From Candidatus Omnitrophota bacterium (lineage in GTDB: Bacteria > Omnitrophota > Gorgyraeia > Duberdicusellales > 4484-171): 32,773 bases of DNA. A model generated the notes under the pieces. That model ran no database searches, was not told the DNA's origin, and saw nothing but the letters and a program-made list of their open reading frames with translations. The translations under genes and the position numbers were made by a program. This document shows, one piece after another, positions 24,191 through 32,342 of the stretch. Every line of letters begins with the position of its first letter. Within the stretch, counting starts at the first letter, position 1. The stretch is from contig JALOCC010000018.1 of NCBI GenBank assembly GCA_023227945.1, positions 1 to 32,773 on the forward strand, in the 5' to 3' direction.

Positions 24191-25143
24191 TTCATTTTTT
24201 CCTTAAGCTTCCTTAGGGCTTCTTCAGTCTTACCTACATAATCCGTGTCTGAATACCTGTCGATAACTATATCATAGTAAACTTTAGCTGCCTTATATTG
24301 CCTTTGTATTTCGTAAAATTGCGCGATATCAAAATTTTTCTTTGCCTCACGATTACGTAATTCCTTTAACTGTGCCGTTGCCTGGGGAGAAATATCTGCT
24401 TCCGGATGGGTTTTTATAAATTCATCGAGTTTTCTTGTCGCCTCTTCAATCGCGGTTGAATCATAGTCTGCTCCTCCGCTTGCCTTTGCGGTTGCAATAG
24501 CTAATTGATATTTTGCCGGGGAAGCCCATTCACTATCCGGGTAATTATCGCCGACCTTCTGGAATGAATCCATTGCCTCTTCATAACGGCCTAGCTTAAG
24601 TAATAACATTCCCATTTTATACTGTGCTTTTGCAGCATACGGAGAATAAGGCACTTTATCTATTATCTTCTTGAAAATTTCAATCGCCGGATGATCAACA
24701 AAATCATAGACAGAAACACCAAGCCATTTTTTTGGCTCTCGGTTTAGAAAATATTCTCCTATATTATATTCACGCTCAATTATCTCATTTATACGCTGGC
24801 TGTTGGGGTAACTTTCTATAACTTTTTGATATTCTAGAAATGCCTGATAGGGCTGGCTAAGCTCTTCAAAACACCTGCCTATATAATATTGCGCATCTGC
24901 GGCTTCTTTGGAGTCAGGATAATGGATGATAAGCTTCTTGAATTCCTGAAGCGCTTCTTTATATTTCTTCTCGTTAAAGAATTTTTCTGCTTCTTTAAAC
25001 TGTAAAAATGGGGTGGCCAGTGCGGAATATTTTGGATCTTTCCATTTCTGTGTTTTCGGCGACCAAATCCAGAAAGAATAAGCCTCAAACGGCATTATCG
25101 CTACGATACAAAAGATGATAATTTTCTTAATCTGCGCAGTCAT
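24187..25143 (-). CDS. bamD: BamD-like TPR protein of outer-membrane assembly
   Basis: A 318-residue exported protein with an N-terminal signal-type helix (KKIIIFCIVAIMPFEAYSF) followed by several TPR repeats: FLQFKEAEKFFNEKKYKEALQEF, SKEAADAQYYIGRCFEELSQPYQAF, AAKAQYKMGMLLLKLGRYEEAM, and a final repeat near residues 270-310. This is the BamD/ComL/YbgF-like layout, and BamD folds beta-barrels into the outer membrane. Unlike E. coli BamD there is no lipobox cysteine at the cleavage region, so it is probably not lipidated. It is the first gene of bamD-lptE-holA, with a GGAAGGA ribosome-binding site and a strong promoter. A more general TPR role cannot be excluded. Confidence 0.78.
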   Translation of the reverse strand: MTAQIKKIIIFCIVAIMPFEAYSFWIWSPKTQKWKDPKYSALATPFLQFKEAEKFFNEKKYKEALQEFKKLIIHYPDSKEAADAQYYIGRCFEELSQPYQAFLEYQKVIESYPNSQRINEIIEREYNIGEYFLNREPKKWLGVSVYDFVDHPAIEIFKKIIDKVPYSPYAAKAQYKMGMLLLKLGRYEEAMDSFQKVGDNYPDSEWASPAKYQLAIATAKASGGADYDSTAIEEATRKLDEFIKTHPEADISPQATAQLKELRNREAKKNFDIAQFYEIQRQYKAAKVYYDIVIDRYSDTDYVGKTEEALRKLKEKMK

Positions 25144-25200
25144 TTTTTAATCCTTCCAATCCCTGGCCGCCATAACTTTAGCGAAGACGGGAGCGTTAAG

Positions 25201-25229
25201 ACTATATCAAAAGCCCCTGATTTTGTCAA
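25201..25229 (-). promoter_or_regulatory. Promoter of bamD-lptE-holA
   Basis: On the minus strand TTGACA (25224-25229), 17-bp spacer, TATAGT (25201-25206). The -35 hexamer overlaps the comEC stop codon. Confidence 0.75.
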
Positions 25230-26665
25230 ACCATTTGCAGGGTGCGTTTTTGCGGCAATATCTTCAATAAAATAATAAAACCGGCAATTGCAATGTAATA
25301 GATAAAGGCAACTTCTATGGAAAATTTATAGGTTATAAATGAAAACTTAATTGAGCCTAGCAGCTGGGAAACTTTATAAAATAAAGGAATAAGCGTAGAC
25401 AGTGCCGCAGCTATCGGTTGGGCTATAAATTTTAAAGGAGAAAAAACAAGCAGTGTAAAATTAACAATGAGAATGAGCGTAAAAAACGGGATGAGTATTA
25501 TATTGTTCAAAACACTTAATATGTACACCCTTCCAAAATAATAGGAAACCAGCGGCGTAATCAGCAATGTTACATATAGCGAAGAAAAGAAAAGATATTG
25601 CAGCTGGTTGAAGAATCCTGCATTGGATTGTTTTATGGGAAACATTTTAAACCCCAGAATGAGAGAAAATATGGAAAGAAAAGACAACTGGAAGCCTACA
25701 TCAAATAGCCATAAAGGGTTTACAACCAAACAAACAAGGCCAGCCGAACCAAGTGAATTAAACGGATTTAATTTTCTTTTCACAAAAAAACTTAGGGAAA
25801 ATGCAGTATACATAATCACTGCCCGCAGTGTAGGCGGATTTGCTCCGGTTATCAATGTATAAACAAATAGAAAGAATACTGACAGGATCAGGCATATTCT
25901 GAATTTAATATTAAACAGCTTAAAGATAAAAAACAAAACTAAAGCAGTTAAACCTATGTTTGAACCACTTATCGCAAGTAAATGAGAAATTCCGGCATTA
26001 GTAAAAGCATCCTTCTCTTCTTTACTTAACAGTTCACGCCTGCCCAGAAATACCGAAGCAATAAATCTGTAACTTTCATCAGTAAGATTAGTTTTTAAAA
26101 TACTTAAAAGCCGGTAAGTCATTTTGCGGTTAAATTTATCCAATAGGCTAATAGATAATTTTTTTGGAACGGGATTTGATTTTACCCAAAGTGTATAAAA
26201 ATCCATATTTCTGATTGTTACTTTGGAAAGCCGAGCTTTAGCCTCATAATCATTTAAATAGGCCATCTCTTTTGAGTAATCAATGACCCTGGCTCTTTGA
26301 GTTATACGATTATCATTAATCTTTTTTATATCAGCAAGAAAAGTATTCCTGGAAATATTTTCTTTCGGCAGGGAAGATACTTTTAAAACAAAAGTCTCTC
26401 CTTTTCCTAAAAAGTTATCTATATTCTGGCAGCTAAATGGCAAGTACCATAATGCACCTAAAGATAAAAACAAAATCATTATAAAAATATCTGAAAACAA
26501 AAATTTCTGGCGGTGGGAAAAAATAAAGATTAGGCTTACAGAAAAAATAAATAGCAGCGCAAATACCAAAAAAGAAGGAAAATAAAACCCGGTTATTATT
26601 CCCAGAGCAAAAGCTATAAACAGCCAGAAGTTGAACAAGGCGGGAGAAAATATTTTTCTAAACAT
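25226..26665 (-). CDS. comEC: ComEC/Rec2-family DNA uptake channel, without the metallo-beta-lactamase domain
   Basis: The inner-membrane channel that moves transforming DNA into the cytoplasm. I start it at 26665 (MFRKIFSPALF); the frame is open 19 codons further, but those codons are the CCAATAA-word repeat. From this start it is 479 residues. An N-terminal soluble/OB-like part (DUF4131 type) is followed by the competence domain with TNAGISHLLAISGSNIGL, NPPTLRAVIMY and NPLWLFDVGFQLSFLSI, and about ten membrane segments. It stops after the last one, so the C-terminal metallo-beta-lactamase domain of longer ComEC proteins is missing; such short forms are known. It pairs with comEA just upstream. 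Confidence 0.92.
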   Translation of the reverse strand: MFRKIFSPALFNFWLFIAFALGIITGFYFPSFLVFALLFIFSVSLIFIFSHRQKFLFSDIFIMILFLSLGALWYLPFSCQNIDNFLGKGETFVLKVSSLPKENISRNTFLADIKKINDNRITQRARVIDYSKEMAYLNDYEAKARLSKVTIRNMDFYTLWVKSNPVPKKLSISLLDKFNRKMTYRLLSILKTNLTDESYRFIASVFLGRRELLSKEEKDAFTNAGISHLLAISGSNIGLTALVLFFIFKLFNIKFRICLILSVFFLFVYTLITGANPPTLRAVIMYTAFSLSFFVKRKLNPFNSLGSAGLVCLVVNPLWLFDVGFQLSFLSIFSLILGFKMFPIKQSNAGFFNQLQYLFFSSLYVTLLITPLVSYYFGRVYILSVLNNIILIPFFTLILIVNFTLLVFSPLKFIAQPIAAALSTLIPLFYKVSQLLGSIKFSFITYKFSIEVAFIYYIAIAGFIILLKILPQKRTLQMV

Positions 26666-26668
26666 AAA

Positions 26669-26810
26669 ATAACCAATAACCAAGATACAAGCTCCAAGCA
26701 AATTCCAATACCCAATAACCAATCATCAAACAATTCTGTTGATTTCTTCTTTGGCTATTGGAATTTGGTTCTTGGTCATTATTTGGTTATTGGAAATTGG
26801 AGCTTGGTTA
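26669..26810. repeat. Short-word inverted repeat, CCAATAA family
   Basis: The left arm (26669-26728) contains AATAACCAATAACCAAG, GCTCCAAGC, AATTCCAATACCC. The right arm (26752-26810) contains GGCTATTGGAATTTGG and TTGGTTATTGGAAATTGGAG. The arms pair inverted over about 55 bp with drift. It fills the gap between comEA and comEC and touches the comEA stop codon. Confidence 0.8.
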
Positions 26811-27179
26811 TTTATTATCTAATACTATGCAATTCTTCATCATCTTAAGCTTCTTGTCCCCTATTCCTTTAACTTTCCTTAAATCATCAAGAGAAGAAAA
26901 ATTTCCATAGGTTTTACGGTATTCAATTATGCGGTTTGCAATTGCTGGCCCTATGCCGGGTATTTTTTCCAAATCTGTTAAATTTGCGGTATTGATGTTT
27001 ATCGGAAAGGCTTTAGATCCTTCAGCCCTCTGGGCTTCAGGATGAGCAGTCGATATTGCAGAAGGATTATTCGACTGCTCATTTATTTTTACGTTTAAAA
27101 AACGCAAAACTGCTCCGCAAAAAATCAAAATACCTAAAAAAACAAGGACTTTGCGTTCACGGGGGGTTAAGGAAAACAT
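26808..27179 (-). CDS. comEA: ComEA-type helix-hairpin-helix DNA-binding protein
   Basis: A 123-residue protein that would capture incoming DNA at the inner membrane for ComEC. An N-terminal membrane anchor (about residues 9-28) is followed by a linker and a double helix-hairpin-helix domain: NINTANLTDLEKIPGIGPAI and SSLDDLRKVKGIGDKKL, the standard ComEA pattern. The linker (residues about 33-54, SNNPSAISTAHPEAQRAEG) is encoded by a palindromic element rather than family sequence. Neighbours are comEC downstream and leuS upstream, with repeats in both gaps. Confidence 0.93.
   Translation of the reverse strand: MFSLTPRERKVLVFLGILIFCGAVLRFLNVKINEQSNNPSAISTAHPEAQRAEGSKAFPININTANLTDLEKIPGIGPAIANRIIEYRKTYGNFSSLDDLRKVKGIGDKKLKMMKNCIVLDNK
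27018..27081. repeat. Compound palindromic element inside the comEA linker
   Basis: Two adjacent hairpins. TCCTTCAGCCC/GGGCTTCAGGA (27018-27042) pairs except for two central bases per arm. TGAGCAGTCGA (27043-27053) is perfectly inverted at 27071-27081. The reading frame passes through without a stop. Confidence 0.65.
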
Positions 27180-27192
27180 ATTTATTTAGTTA

Positions 27193-27306
27193 AACGTAAC
27201 ACGTATCCTCGCCACCATATAAAAATATTTAGGCGAGCCCACTTGGAGTGGACGTCACAGGTATCACCTTTTTAAAACTTGTTACGTACAGCGTGTTACC
27301 TGATAC
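27193..27306. repeat. Short-word inverted repeat, ACGTAAC family, enclosing module B
   Basis: The left arm AACGTAACACGTAT (27193-27206) and right arm (GTTACGTACAGCGTGTTACC within 27279-27306) use the same words as the middle level of the 19170-19384 repeat. Module B sits in the loop, as it does there. It fills the gap between leuS and comEA. Confidence 0.78.
27207..27255. repeat. Hairpin module B, copy 2
   Basis: 48 of 49 positions identical to 19223-19271; the single difference is C for T at the base after GGCGAG. It is in the same orientation and inside the same class of outer arms. Confidence 0.85.
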
Positions 27307-27317
27307 TAATTAACATA

Positions 27318-29771
27318 TCAGATAACTATATTAACCATCCGCTTCTCAACGTAGATGATTTTTTTGGGAGGCTTGCCGGCAAGGATGTTTACGATTTTTT
27401 CCAAAGAAAGCGCTTTTTTCTCTATTTCTTCTTTGCTCCAGTTAACGTTAATGGTTAATTTATCGCGTAGTTTTCCGTTTACGGAAATTGCAATTTCTAT
27501 TTCTTCCGTCTTTATATATTCTTCGTTAAATTGCGGCCAGTTTCTTTTAAGAATTGAGCCTTTAAACCCAAGTACACTATTTACTTCCTCGCTCACATGC
27601 GGAGTAAATGGCGAAAGTAAAATGAAAATAGTATCTATTGCCTGTTTAAAAATTTCCTTGCGTAGTTCTCCTTCATTTATACTTTTATAAGTCTGATTGA
27701 CCAGCTCCATAATCCGTGAGATGGCGGTATTAAACTGGAAATCGCCTTCCAAATCCTGGGTCACTTCTTTGATGCTGGAGTGGATTTTACGAAGCAGGCC
27801 TTTTTCGTAATTATTTAATTCCCCTTCTTCCTTCGTCTCTCTGTAATCTTTAAGCATATCGACTAAGCGCAGCGCCCTTTGGATAAAACGCCAGGCACCC
27901 TGAAGGCCTTCGTCCTGCCATTCCGCGTCTTTTTCCGGTGGCCCCATAAAAAGAATGTAAAGCCTCATCACATCCGCGCCATATTTTTCAATAATATAGT
28001 CGGGGGCTACGGTGTTACCTTTTGATTTTGACATTTTTGCGCCGTTTTTAACAATCATGCCCTGGGTAAAAAGCGATTTAAACGGCTCTTTGAAATCAAT
28101 AAACTTTAAATCGTATAAAACTTTGACGATAAACCTTGAATATAAAAGATGAAGTATCGCGTGTTCCACGCCACCGATATATTGGTCAACCGGAAGCCAC
28201 TTATTTACTAAATTTGCATCGAATGCTTTGTCTTTTTCTTTTGGCGAAATGTAACGCAAGAAATACCAGCTTGAATCAACAAAAGTATCCATTGTGTCGG
28301 TCTCGCGCTTGGCGGGGCCGCCGCATTTTGGGCAAGTCGTATTTAGAAACTCCTTGCAATCAACCAGCGGAGATTGGCCGGTTGGCTTAAAAGCGACATT
28401 CTCGGGGAGCAGCACCGGCAAATCTTTCTCAGGCACGATTACCTCTCCGCATTTTTCGCAATAAATAACCGGGATTGGAGCGCCCCAGTAACGCTGGCGC
28501 GAAATAAGCCAGTCACGCAGCCGAAAATGCGTTGAACGTTTGCCTATTTTTTTGCTTTCCATCCAATCGGCAATTTTTTCCATGGCATCACGGTTAGATA
28601 AACCGTCAAATTGTGCGGAGTTAACCATTATGCCGTCCTCAACATAGGCACAACTCATTTTGGTTGCATTTAAATGTTCTTTTGGATTGTCTATGACAAC
28701 TTCCAATCCGAGCCCGTATTTTTTGGCAAACTCAAAATCGCGGCTATCGTGTGTCGGTACCGCCATTACTGCGCCGGTTCCATACTCCATTAAAACATAA
28801 TTTGCTATCCAGAGAGGTATACGTTTTCCATTCACGGGATTTACGACAAACCTGCCGGTAGATATTCCCTCTTTTTCAATTGAAGCTGAAGCGCGGTCAG
28901 CTTTGTCCTGCACGCGCACTCTTTCTGTAAAATCATAAATTTTCTGTTTATCAGGATTATTTTTAATCAAATCAGAAATTAATGGGTGCTCGGGAGCAAG
29001 CACCATATAGGTTACGCCGAAAATTGTATCAACGCGCGTTGTATAGCAGCTAATTATTTTATCTTCGCCATCCAGCCGAAAGTCAATATTTACTCCCGTG
29101 CTTTTGCCTATCCAGTTAATCTGCATGGTTTTTACGCGTTCCGGCCAGCAGTTGAGCAGAGAAATATCTTTCAGCAGGCGCTCGGCATAATCGGTTATTT
29201 TTAAAAACCATTGGGATAAATCTCGTTCGTGCACCTTTGTGTCGCAACGTTCACAGGCACCATTTACAACCTGCTCGTTGGCAAGAACAGTCATACACGA
29301 TGGGCACCAGTTAACCGCGGCTTTTTTCTTATAAGCTAATCCTTTTTCGTAAAGTTTCGTAAAAATCCACTGTGTCCATTTATAATATTCCGGAAGGCAG
29401 GAGATTACTTCTCTTTCCCAATCATAACCTATACCCCAGCTGTCTAATTGCTTTTTCATTGTTGCTATATTATTTAACGTAGAAGTTTTTGGATGAATTC
29501 CGCCTTTTATCGCGGCATTTTCCGCCGGCAGTCCAAAAGCGTCAAAACCCATTGGCGAAAGTACATTAAACCCTTTCATACGTTTATAACGGCTGACACT
29601 ATCGCCGATAATGTAGTTACGGGCGTGCCCCACATGCAAAGCAGCTGATGGATAAGGAAACATTACCAGGCAATAATATTTATTTTTTGTTTCGTTAGCA
29701 TCTGTCTTAAATATGCCTTCCCTATCCCAGAACTGTTGCCATTTTTTATCTATCTCTTTAGTGTATTCCAT
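27318..29771 (-). CDS. leuS: Leucyl-tRNA synthetase
   Basis: A class I synthetase charging tRNA-Leu, 817 residues, normal bacterial length. The HIGH-type motif is HVGHARN (residues 46-52) after MFPYPSAAL, and KMSKSKGN lies near residue 578. A zinc-type cysteine set (CPSC...CERC) lies near 155-180, and another pair of CxxC knuckles (CEKC, CPKC) precedes DTMDTFVDSSWYFLRY. The editing (CP1) domain is present with TTRVDTIFGVTYMVLAPEHPL and GTGAVMAVPTHDSRD, including the conserved Asp for hydrolysing mischarged tRNA. It overlaps the end of nfo by 14 bp and has an AAGGAG site inside nfo. No T-box leader is possible in this arrangement. Confidence 0.98.
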   Translation of the reverse strand: MEYTKEIDKKWQQFWDREGIFKTDANETKNKYYCLVMFPYPSAALHVGHARNYIIGDSVSRYKRMKGFNVLSPMGFDAFGLPAENAAIKGGIHPKTSTLNNIATMKKQLDSWGIGYDWEREVISCLPEYYKWTQWIFTKLYEKGLAYKKKAAVNWCPSCMTVLANEQVVNGACERCDTKVHERDLSQWFLKITDYAERLLKDISLLNCWPERVKTMQINWIGKSTGVNIDFRLDGEDKIISCYTTRVDTIFGVTYMVLAPEHPLISDLIKNNPDKQKIYDFTERVRVQDKADRASASIEKEGISTGRFVVNPVNGKRIPLWIANYVLMEYGTGAVMAVPTHDSRDFEFAKKYGLGLEVVIDNPKEHLNATKMSCAYVEDGIMVNSAQFDGLSNRDAMEKIADWMESKKIGKRSTHFRLRDWLISRQRYWGAPIPVIYCEKCGEVIVPEKDLPVLLPENVAFKPTGQSPLVDCKEFLNTTCPKCGGPAKRETDTMDTFVDSSWYFLRYISPKEKDKAFDANLVNKWLPVDQYIGGVEHAILHLLYSRFIVKVLYDLKFIDFKEPFKSLFTQGMIVKNGAKMSKSKGNTVAPDYIIEKYGADVMRLYILFMGPPEKDAEWQDEGLQGAWRFIQRALRLVDMLKDYRETKEEGELNNYEKGLLRKIHSSIKEVTQDLEGDFQFNTAISRIMELVNQTYKSINEGELRKEIFKQAIDTIFILLSPFTPHVSEEVNSVLGFKGSILKRNWPQFNEEYIKTEEIEIAISVNGKLRDKLTINVNWSKEEIEKKALSLEKIVNILAGKPPKKIIYVEKRMVNIVI

Positions 29772-30612
29772 CGTAAAGCTCCTTCACTACAGCTATATTT
29801 CTTAAATCATCTTCCTCGCTATCCTTGGGTGTTTCCAAAATAAAAGGTAAATCGTAAAGCGCAGGGCAATTAACAATAGAACAGAAGCCTTTTTTTCCGA
29901 TATTACCTTGGCCAATATCGCAATGCCTGTCTTTTAACGAGCCAAGTTTTTCCTGGGTGTCATTTAAGTGTATAACTTTTAAGCGTTCAATGCCTACCTG
30001 TTCATCTATTTCAGCTATTAATGCATCTACTCCACTTTGGCTGTCTATGCTGTAACCTGCCGCAAAACAATGCGCGGTATCAAGGCAAAGCCCGAGATTT
30101 TGTGGCCAATTAAGCTCCTCAAGGATAAATCTATGATGTGAAAATTTATACCCGAGCCAGCTACCGCTTCCCGAAGTATTTTCCAAAAGCAACATTGTTT
30201 TTACATCTTTTGCTGCATTTAAAATTTTTTTAAGCGCTTTTACTATTTTTAAAAGCCCTTTTTCTTCAGTAGAACCTTTATAGGAACCCATATGGGTAAC
30301 CAGATACTCTACCCCCAATTTATCTGCCTCAAGAAGGTCCTGCGTAAATTCTCTTATTGTTATTTTATGAAAATTCTCTTTAGCAGCGGCCAGATTAAGC
30401 GTATAAGGAATATGTATAACTACTGGTTTAATGCCTGCGGCTTTTACTTTTTCTTTAAATATCTTTATATCTTCATCAGAAAGACAAGACTTTCGCCACT
30501 GACGGGGGTTGCGGGCAAAAATCTGCATAGTATTACAGCCTAAGCGAGTAGCCCGCTCAACTGCTTCATAAATTTTACCGGCAATAGATACCTGACAACC
30601 TAGTTTTAGCAT
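29758..30612 (-). CDS. nfo: Endonuclease IV (AP endonuclease)
   Basis: It cuts DNA 5' of abasic sites in base-excision repair, using three zinc ions. It is 284 residues, normal length. Family blocks: GCQVSIAG near the start (family G-x-H-x-S; the His is Gln here), TMQIFARNPRQW, VVIHIPYTLNLA, YLVTHMGSYKGS, LLLENTSGSGSWLGYKF, LGLCLDTAHCFAAGY, VIHLNDTQEKLGSLKDRHCDIGQGNIG and PFILETPK. The metal ligands of the later blocks (His, Glu, Asp, His, His, Asp, His, Glu) are in place. It is translationally coupled to leuS downstream. No clear ribosome-binding site precedes the ATG. Confidence 0.95.
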   Translation of the reverse strand: MLKLGCQVSIAGKIYEAVERATRLGCNTMQIFARNPRQWRKSCLSDEDIKIFKEKVKAAGIKPVVIHIPYTLNLAAAKENFHKITIREFTQDLLEADKLGVEYLVTHMGSYKGSTEEKGLLKIVKALKKILNAAKDVKTMLLLENTSGSGSWLGYKFSHHRFILEELNWPQNLGLCLDTAHCFAAGYSIDSQSGVDALIAEIDEQVGIERLKVIHLNDTQEKLGSLKDRHCDIGQGNIGKKGFCSIVNCPALYDLPFILETPKDSEEDDLRNIAVVKELYDGIH

Positions 30613-30619
30613 AAAAGAA

Positions 30620-30800
30620 CTGAAATTTAAACTCTAAACCCTAAATCCTAAACAAACCACAAACACAAAAATCTTCCGCCACGGATAATTTTTTATATGT
30701 GGGCGGATCCGCCTCTGGCGGAAAAATCAAAACGTTTTGGATTTGTAACCTTTGAGTTTCGAGTTTGTTTAGGGTTTCGAGTTTAGAGTTTAGGATTTTA
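30620..30800. repeat. Short-word inverted repeat, CCTAAA/TTTAGGG family, copy 2, enclosing module A
   Basis: The left arm (30620-30672) contains AAACTCTAAACCCTAAATCC and the right arm (30725-30797) contains GTTTAGGGTTTCGAGTTTAG, both as runs of drifting words, inverted to each other. Module A sits in the loop. It fills the gap between thyX and nfo. Confidence 0.78.
30674..30723. repeat. GC-rich hairpin module A, copy 2
   Basis: The ends are TTCCGCCA and TGGCGGAA, perfectly inverted, with the same GGCGGATCCGCC palindrome as copy 1 at 17915-17962. It differs from copy 1 by a few substitutions and two extra bases. Confidence 0.8.
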
Positions 30801-30810
30801 ATCGCTGTAA

Positions 30811-32325
30811 TCATTTTATTCTGCGTGCGCCAGGTAAGCTTGCTTGCACTACTTTAGGCAGATGCCCGAATATATTTTGATAAGTTTCGTTGTATTTGTC
30901 TTTCCCGCAAAGCAAGCTGCTCGCAAGCGGCATTATTCTCTTTACTTCCTTGCTCATCAAATGTGAAATGTTCTGGATATCCCACTGCGCGTGCGCATCT
31001 TCACGAAGCCTGGATATATGATAGAGTTCGCGAAGATTAAGACGCATTAAAACCCGCCGCCTGTGAGCATTAGTTAAAATATAAGGCGCGGCTAATGGAG
31101 TTTCTTTATTAATAGCAGCATAAACCTCATTGGTCTTATCCACAATTTCTTTGAAATATTTTTCCATTCCTGTTTCTTTGATAGATTCTGGAATTGTAAT
31201 GCCTAAATTAGGGTCGTAGGCTTGGGTTGTAATTGTACTCATACGGTGGCGCTTCAACTGGCCAAAGCAGGCTGCAGATAAAATAATATTAAAAGTTAAG
31301 TTTACATATTCAAATTCACGTAACATCGAATCGTAAAATTGCATGTTTTGCCAGGAAGTTTTAAATATCTTTTTGCTCTGCTCTTTATTCAACCTGGCGG
31401 CGATACTTTTACACTGTTCATAGGACAAATTATCAAAAGTATGCAAAAGTGCCGCTAAAATCAATTTGTCGCCTTCCTTGGGAAACTCAACCAATTCTAC
31501 TTCTTTTATGCCTTTCTTTGAGGCTGGTTTTTTGGTTTTTTTGATAAACTCTTTGAGGGTTTCTTTTAATTCAGGATAGGTTTTTAAGTCGCGGTCATTT
31601 GCTTCGCGAAAAATTACAATTGAAGGCGCAATAGGATTAACCTGTTCATAGATAGATTTACCCAGTTTTTTTACTTCGGCCAAAGGGTGCGAAGCAAATC
31701 TTCGTAACATAAGCTCCAGAATACGCGCATTAACGGTTACGCCCACTTGAGACTCGGTTGCTAACGAAGTAATATAACGTGCGTCTTCTTTTGCGAAGCC
31801 TTCAAGTAAATTATGCTTTTTAGGATCAGCTGCTAATTTCTCATGTTTCTTAAATACATAATCTTTTAATTTTTCAAAAAGCTTAAAATATGCTTCATTC
31901 TGGAGTTGCACCATTTTTACAAAACGGCCTTCTAGCGGAGTGCCTTTTATTTCCTGCGGAATTACAAAATCCTTATCAAGAGTAATATAACGCTGTGATT
32001 TTTCAGTATATGAGCAAAGCCTGAATTTCTCGGCTTCCTCCATCGCAAAACGCGATACTCCTAAAATATCGAAATTAAATACCGCGTGCTCTGCCACAGA
32101 ATGATGCCCCATTTTAAAAATAATGGTTTCATTGGATTTACGGCTGCGCTCTACTTCCTTTTTGGCTTCATTCCTGATTTCATTTATCGGCCGCGGGTCG
32201 CGGCTGATGCGGGCGTAAGCGGCAGATAGCACTTCTGGAGTTAAGTCTTCTCGTTTACCTGCAGTTTGCTCTAACTCTTTTAAAACTGCCGTATCTACAT
32301 TAAAACCAGCTAAATATACTTTCAT
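30811..32325 (-). CDS. thyX: Flavin-dependent thymidylate synthase, tandem two-domain ThyX
   Basis: ThyX makes dTMP from dUMP with FAD and methylene-tetrahydrofolate. Single-domain ThyX is about 220-250 residues; this protein is 504 and holds two ThyX-like domains. Domain 1 (about 35-240) has MGHHSVAEHAVFNFDILGVSR, then EKFRLCSYTEKSQRY where RHRxxS...SQRY is expected, and NARILELMLRRFASHPLAEV. Domain 2 (about 285-480) has RHRMSTITTQAYDP (Arg359, His360, Arg361) but no S-x-RY, and the well-kept NLRELYHISRLREDAHAQWDI. Each half thus lacks a different part of the ThyX signature, and together they may build shared active sites (inference). It lies 88 bp downstream of tRNA-Ala, with a hairpin repeat between. 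Confidence 0.9.
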   Translation of the reverse strand: MKVYLAGFNVDTAVLKELEQTAGKREDLTPEVLSAAYARISRDPRPINEIRNEAKKEVERSRKSNETIIFKMGHHSVAEHAVFNFDILGVSRFAMEEAEKFRLCSYTEKSQRYITLDKDFVIPQEIKGTPLEGRFVKMVQLQNEAYFKLFEKLKDYVFKKHEKLAADPKKHNLLEGFAKEDARYITSLATESQVGVTVNARILELMLRRFASHPLAEVKKLGKSIYEQVNPIAPSIVIFREANDRDLKTYPELKETLKEFIKKTKKPASKKGIKEVELVEFPKEGDKLILAALLHTFDNLSYEQCKSIAARLNKEQSKKIFKTSWQNMQFYDSMLREFEYVNLTFNIILSAACFGQLKRHRMSTITTQAYDPNLGITIPESIKETGMEKYFKEIVDKTNEVYAAINKETPLAAPYILTNAHRRRVLMRLNLRELYHISRLREDAHAQWDIQNISHLMSKEVKRIMPLASSLLCGKDKYNETYQNIFGHLPKVVQASLPGARRIK

Positions 32326-32342
32326 AAATCTTACTTATTAAT

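Noticed and set aside
26666..26722. Longer ComEC start at 26722
   Set aside because: The extra 19 codons are the CCAATAA repeat, read as VIGYWN and VIGYF; not protein family sequence.
29758..29830. T-box leader in front of leuS
   Set aside because: leuS overlaps nfo by 14 bp, leaving no leader, and no T-box sequence is seen.
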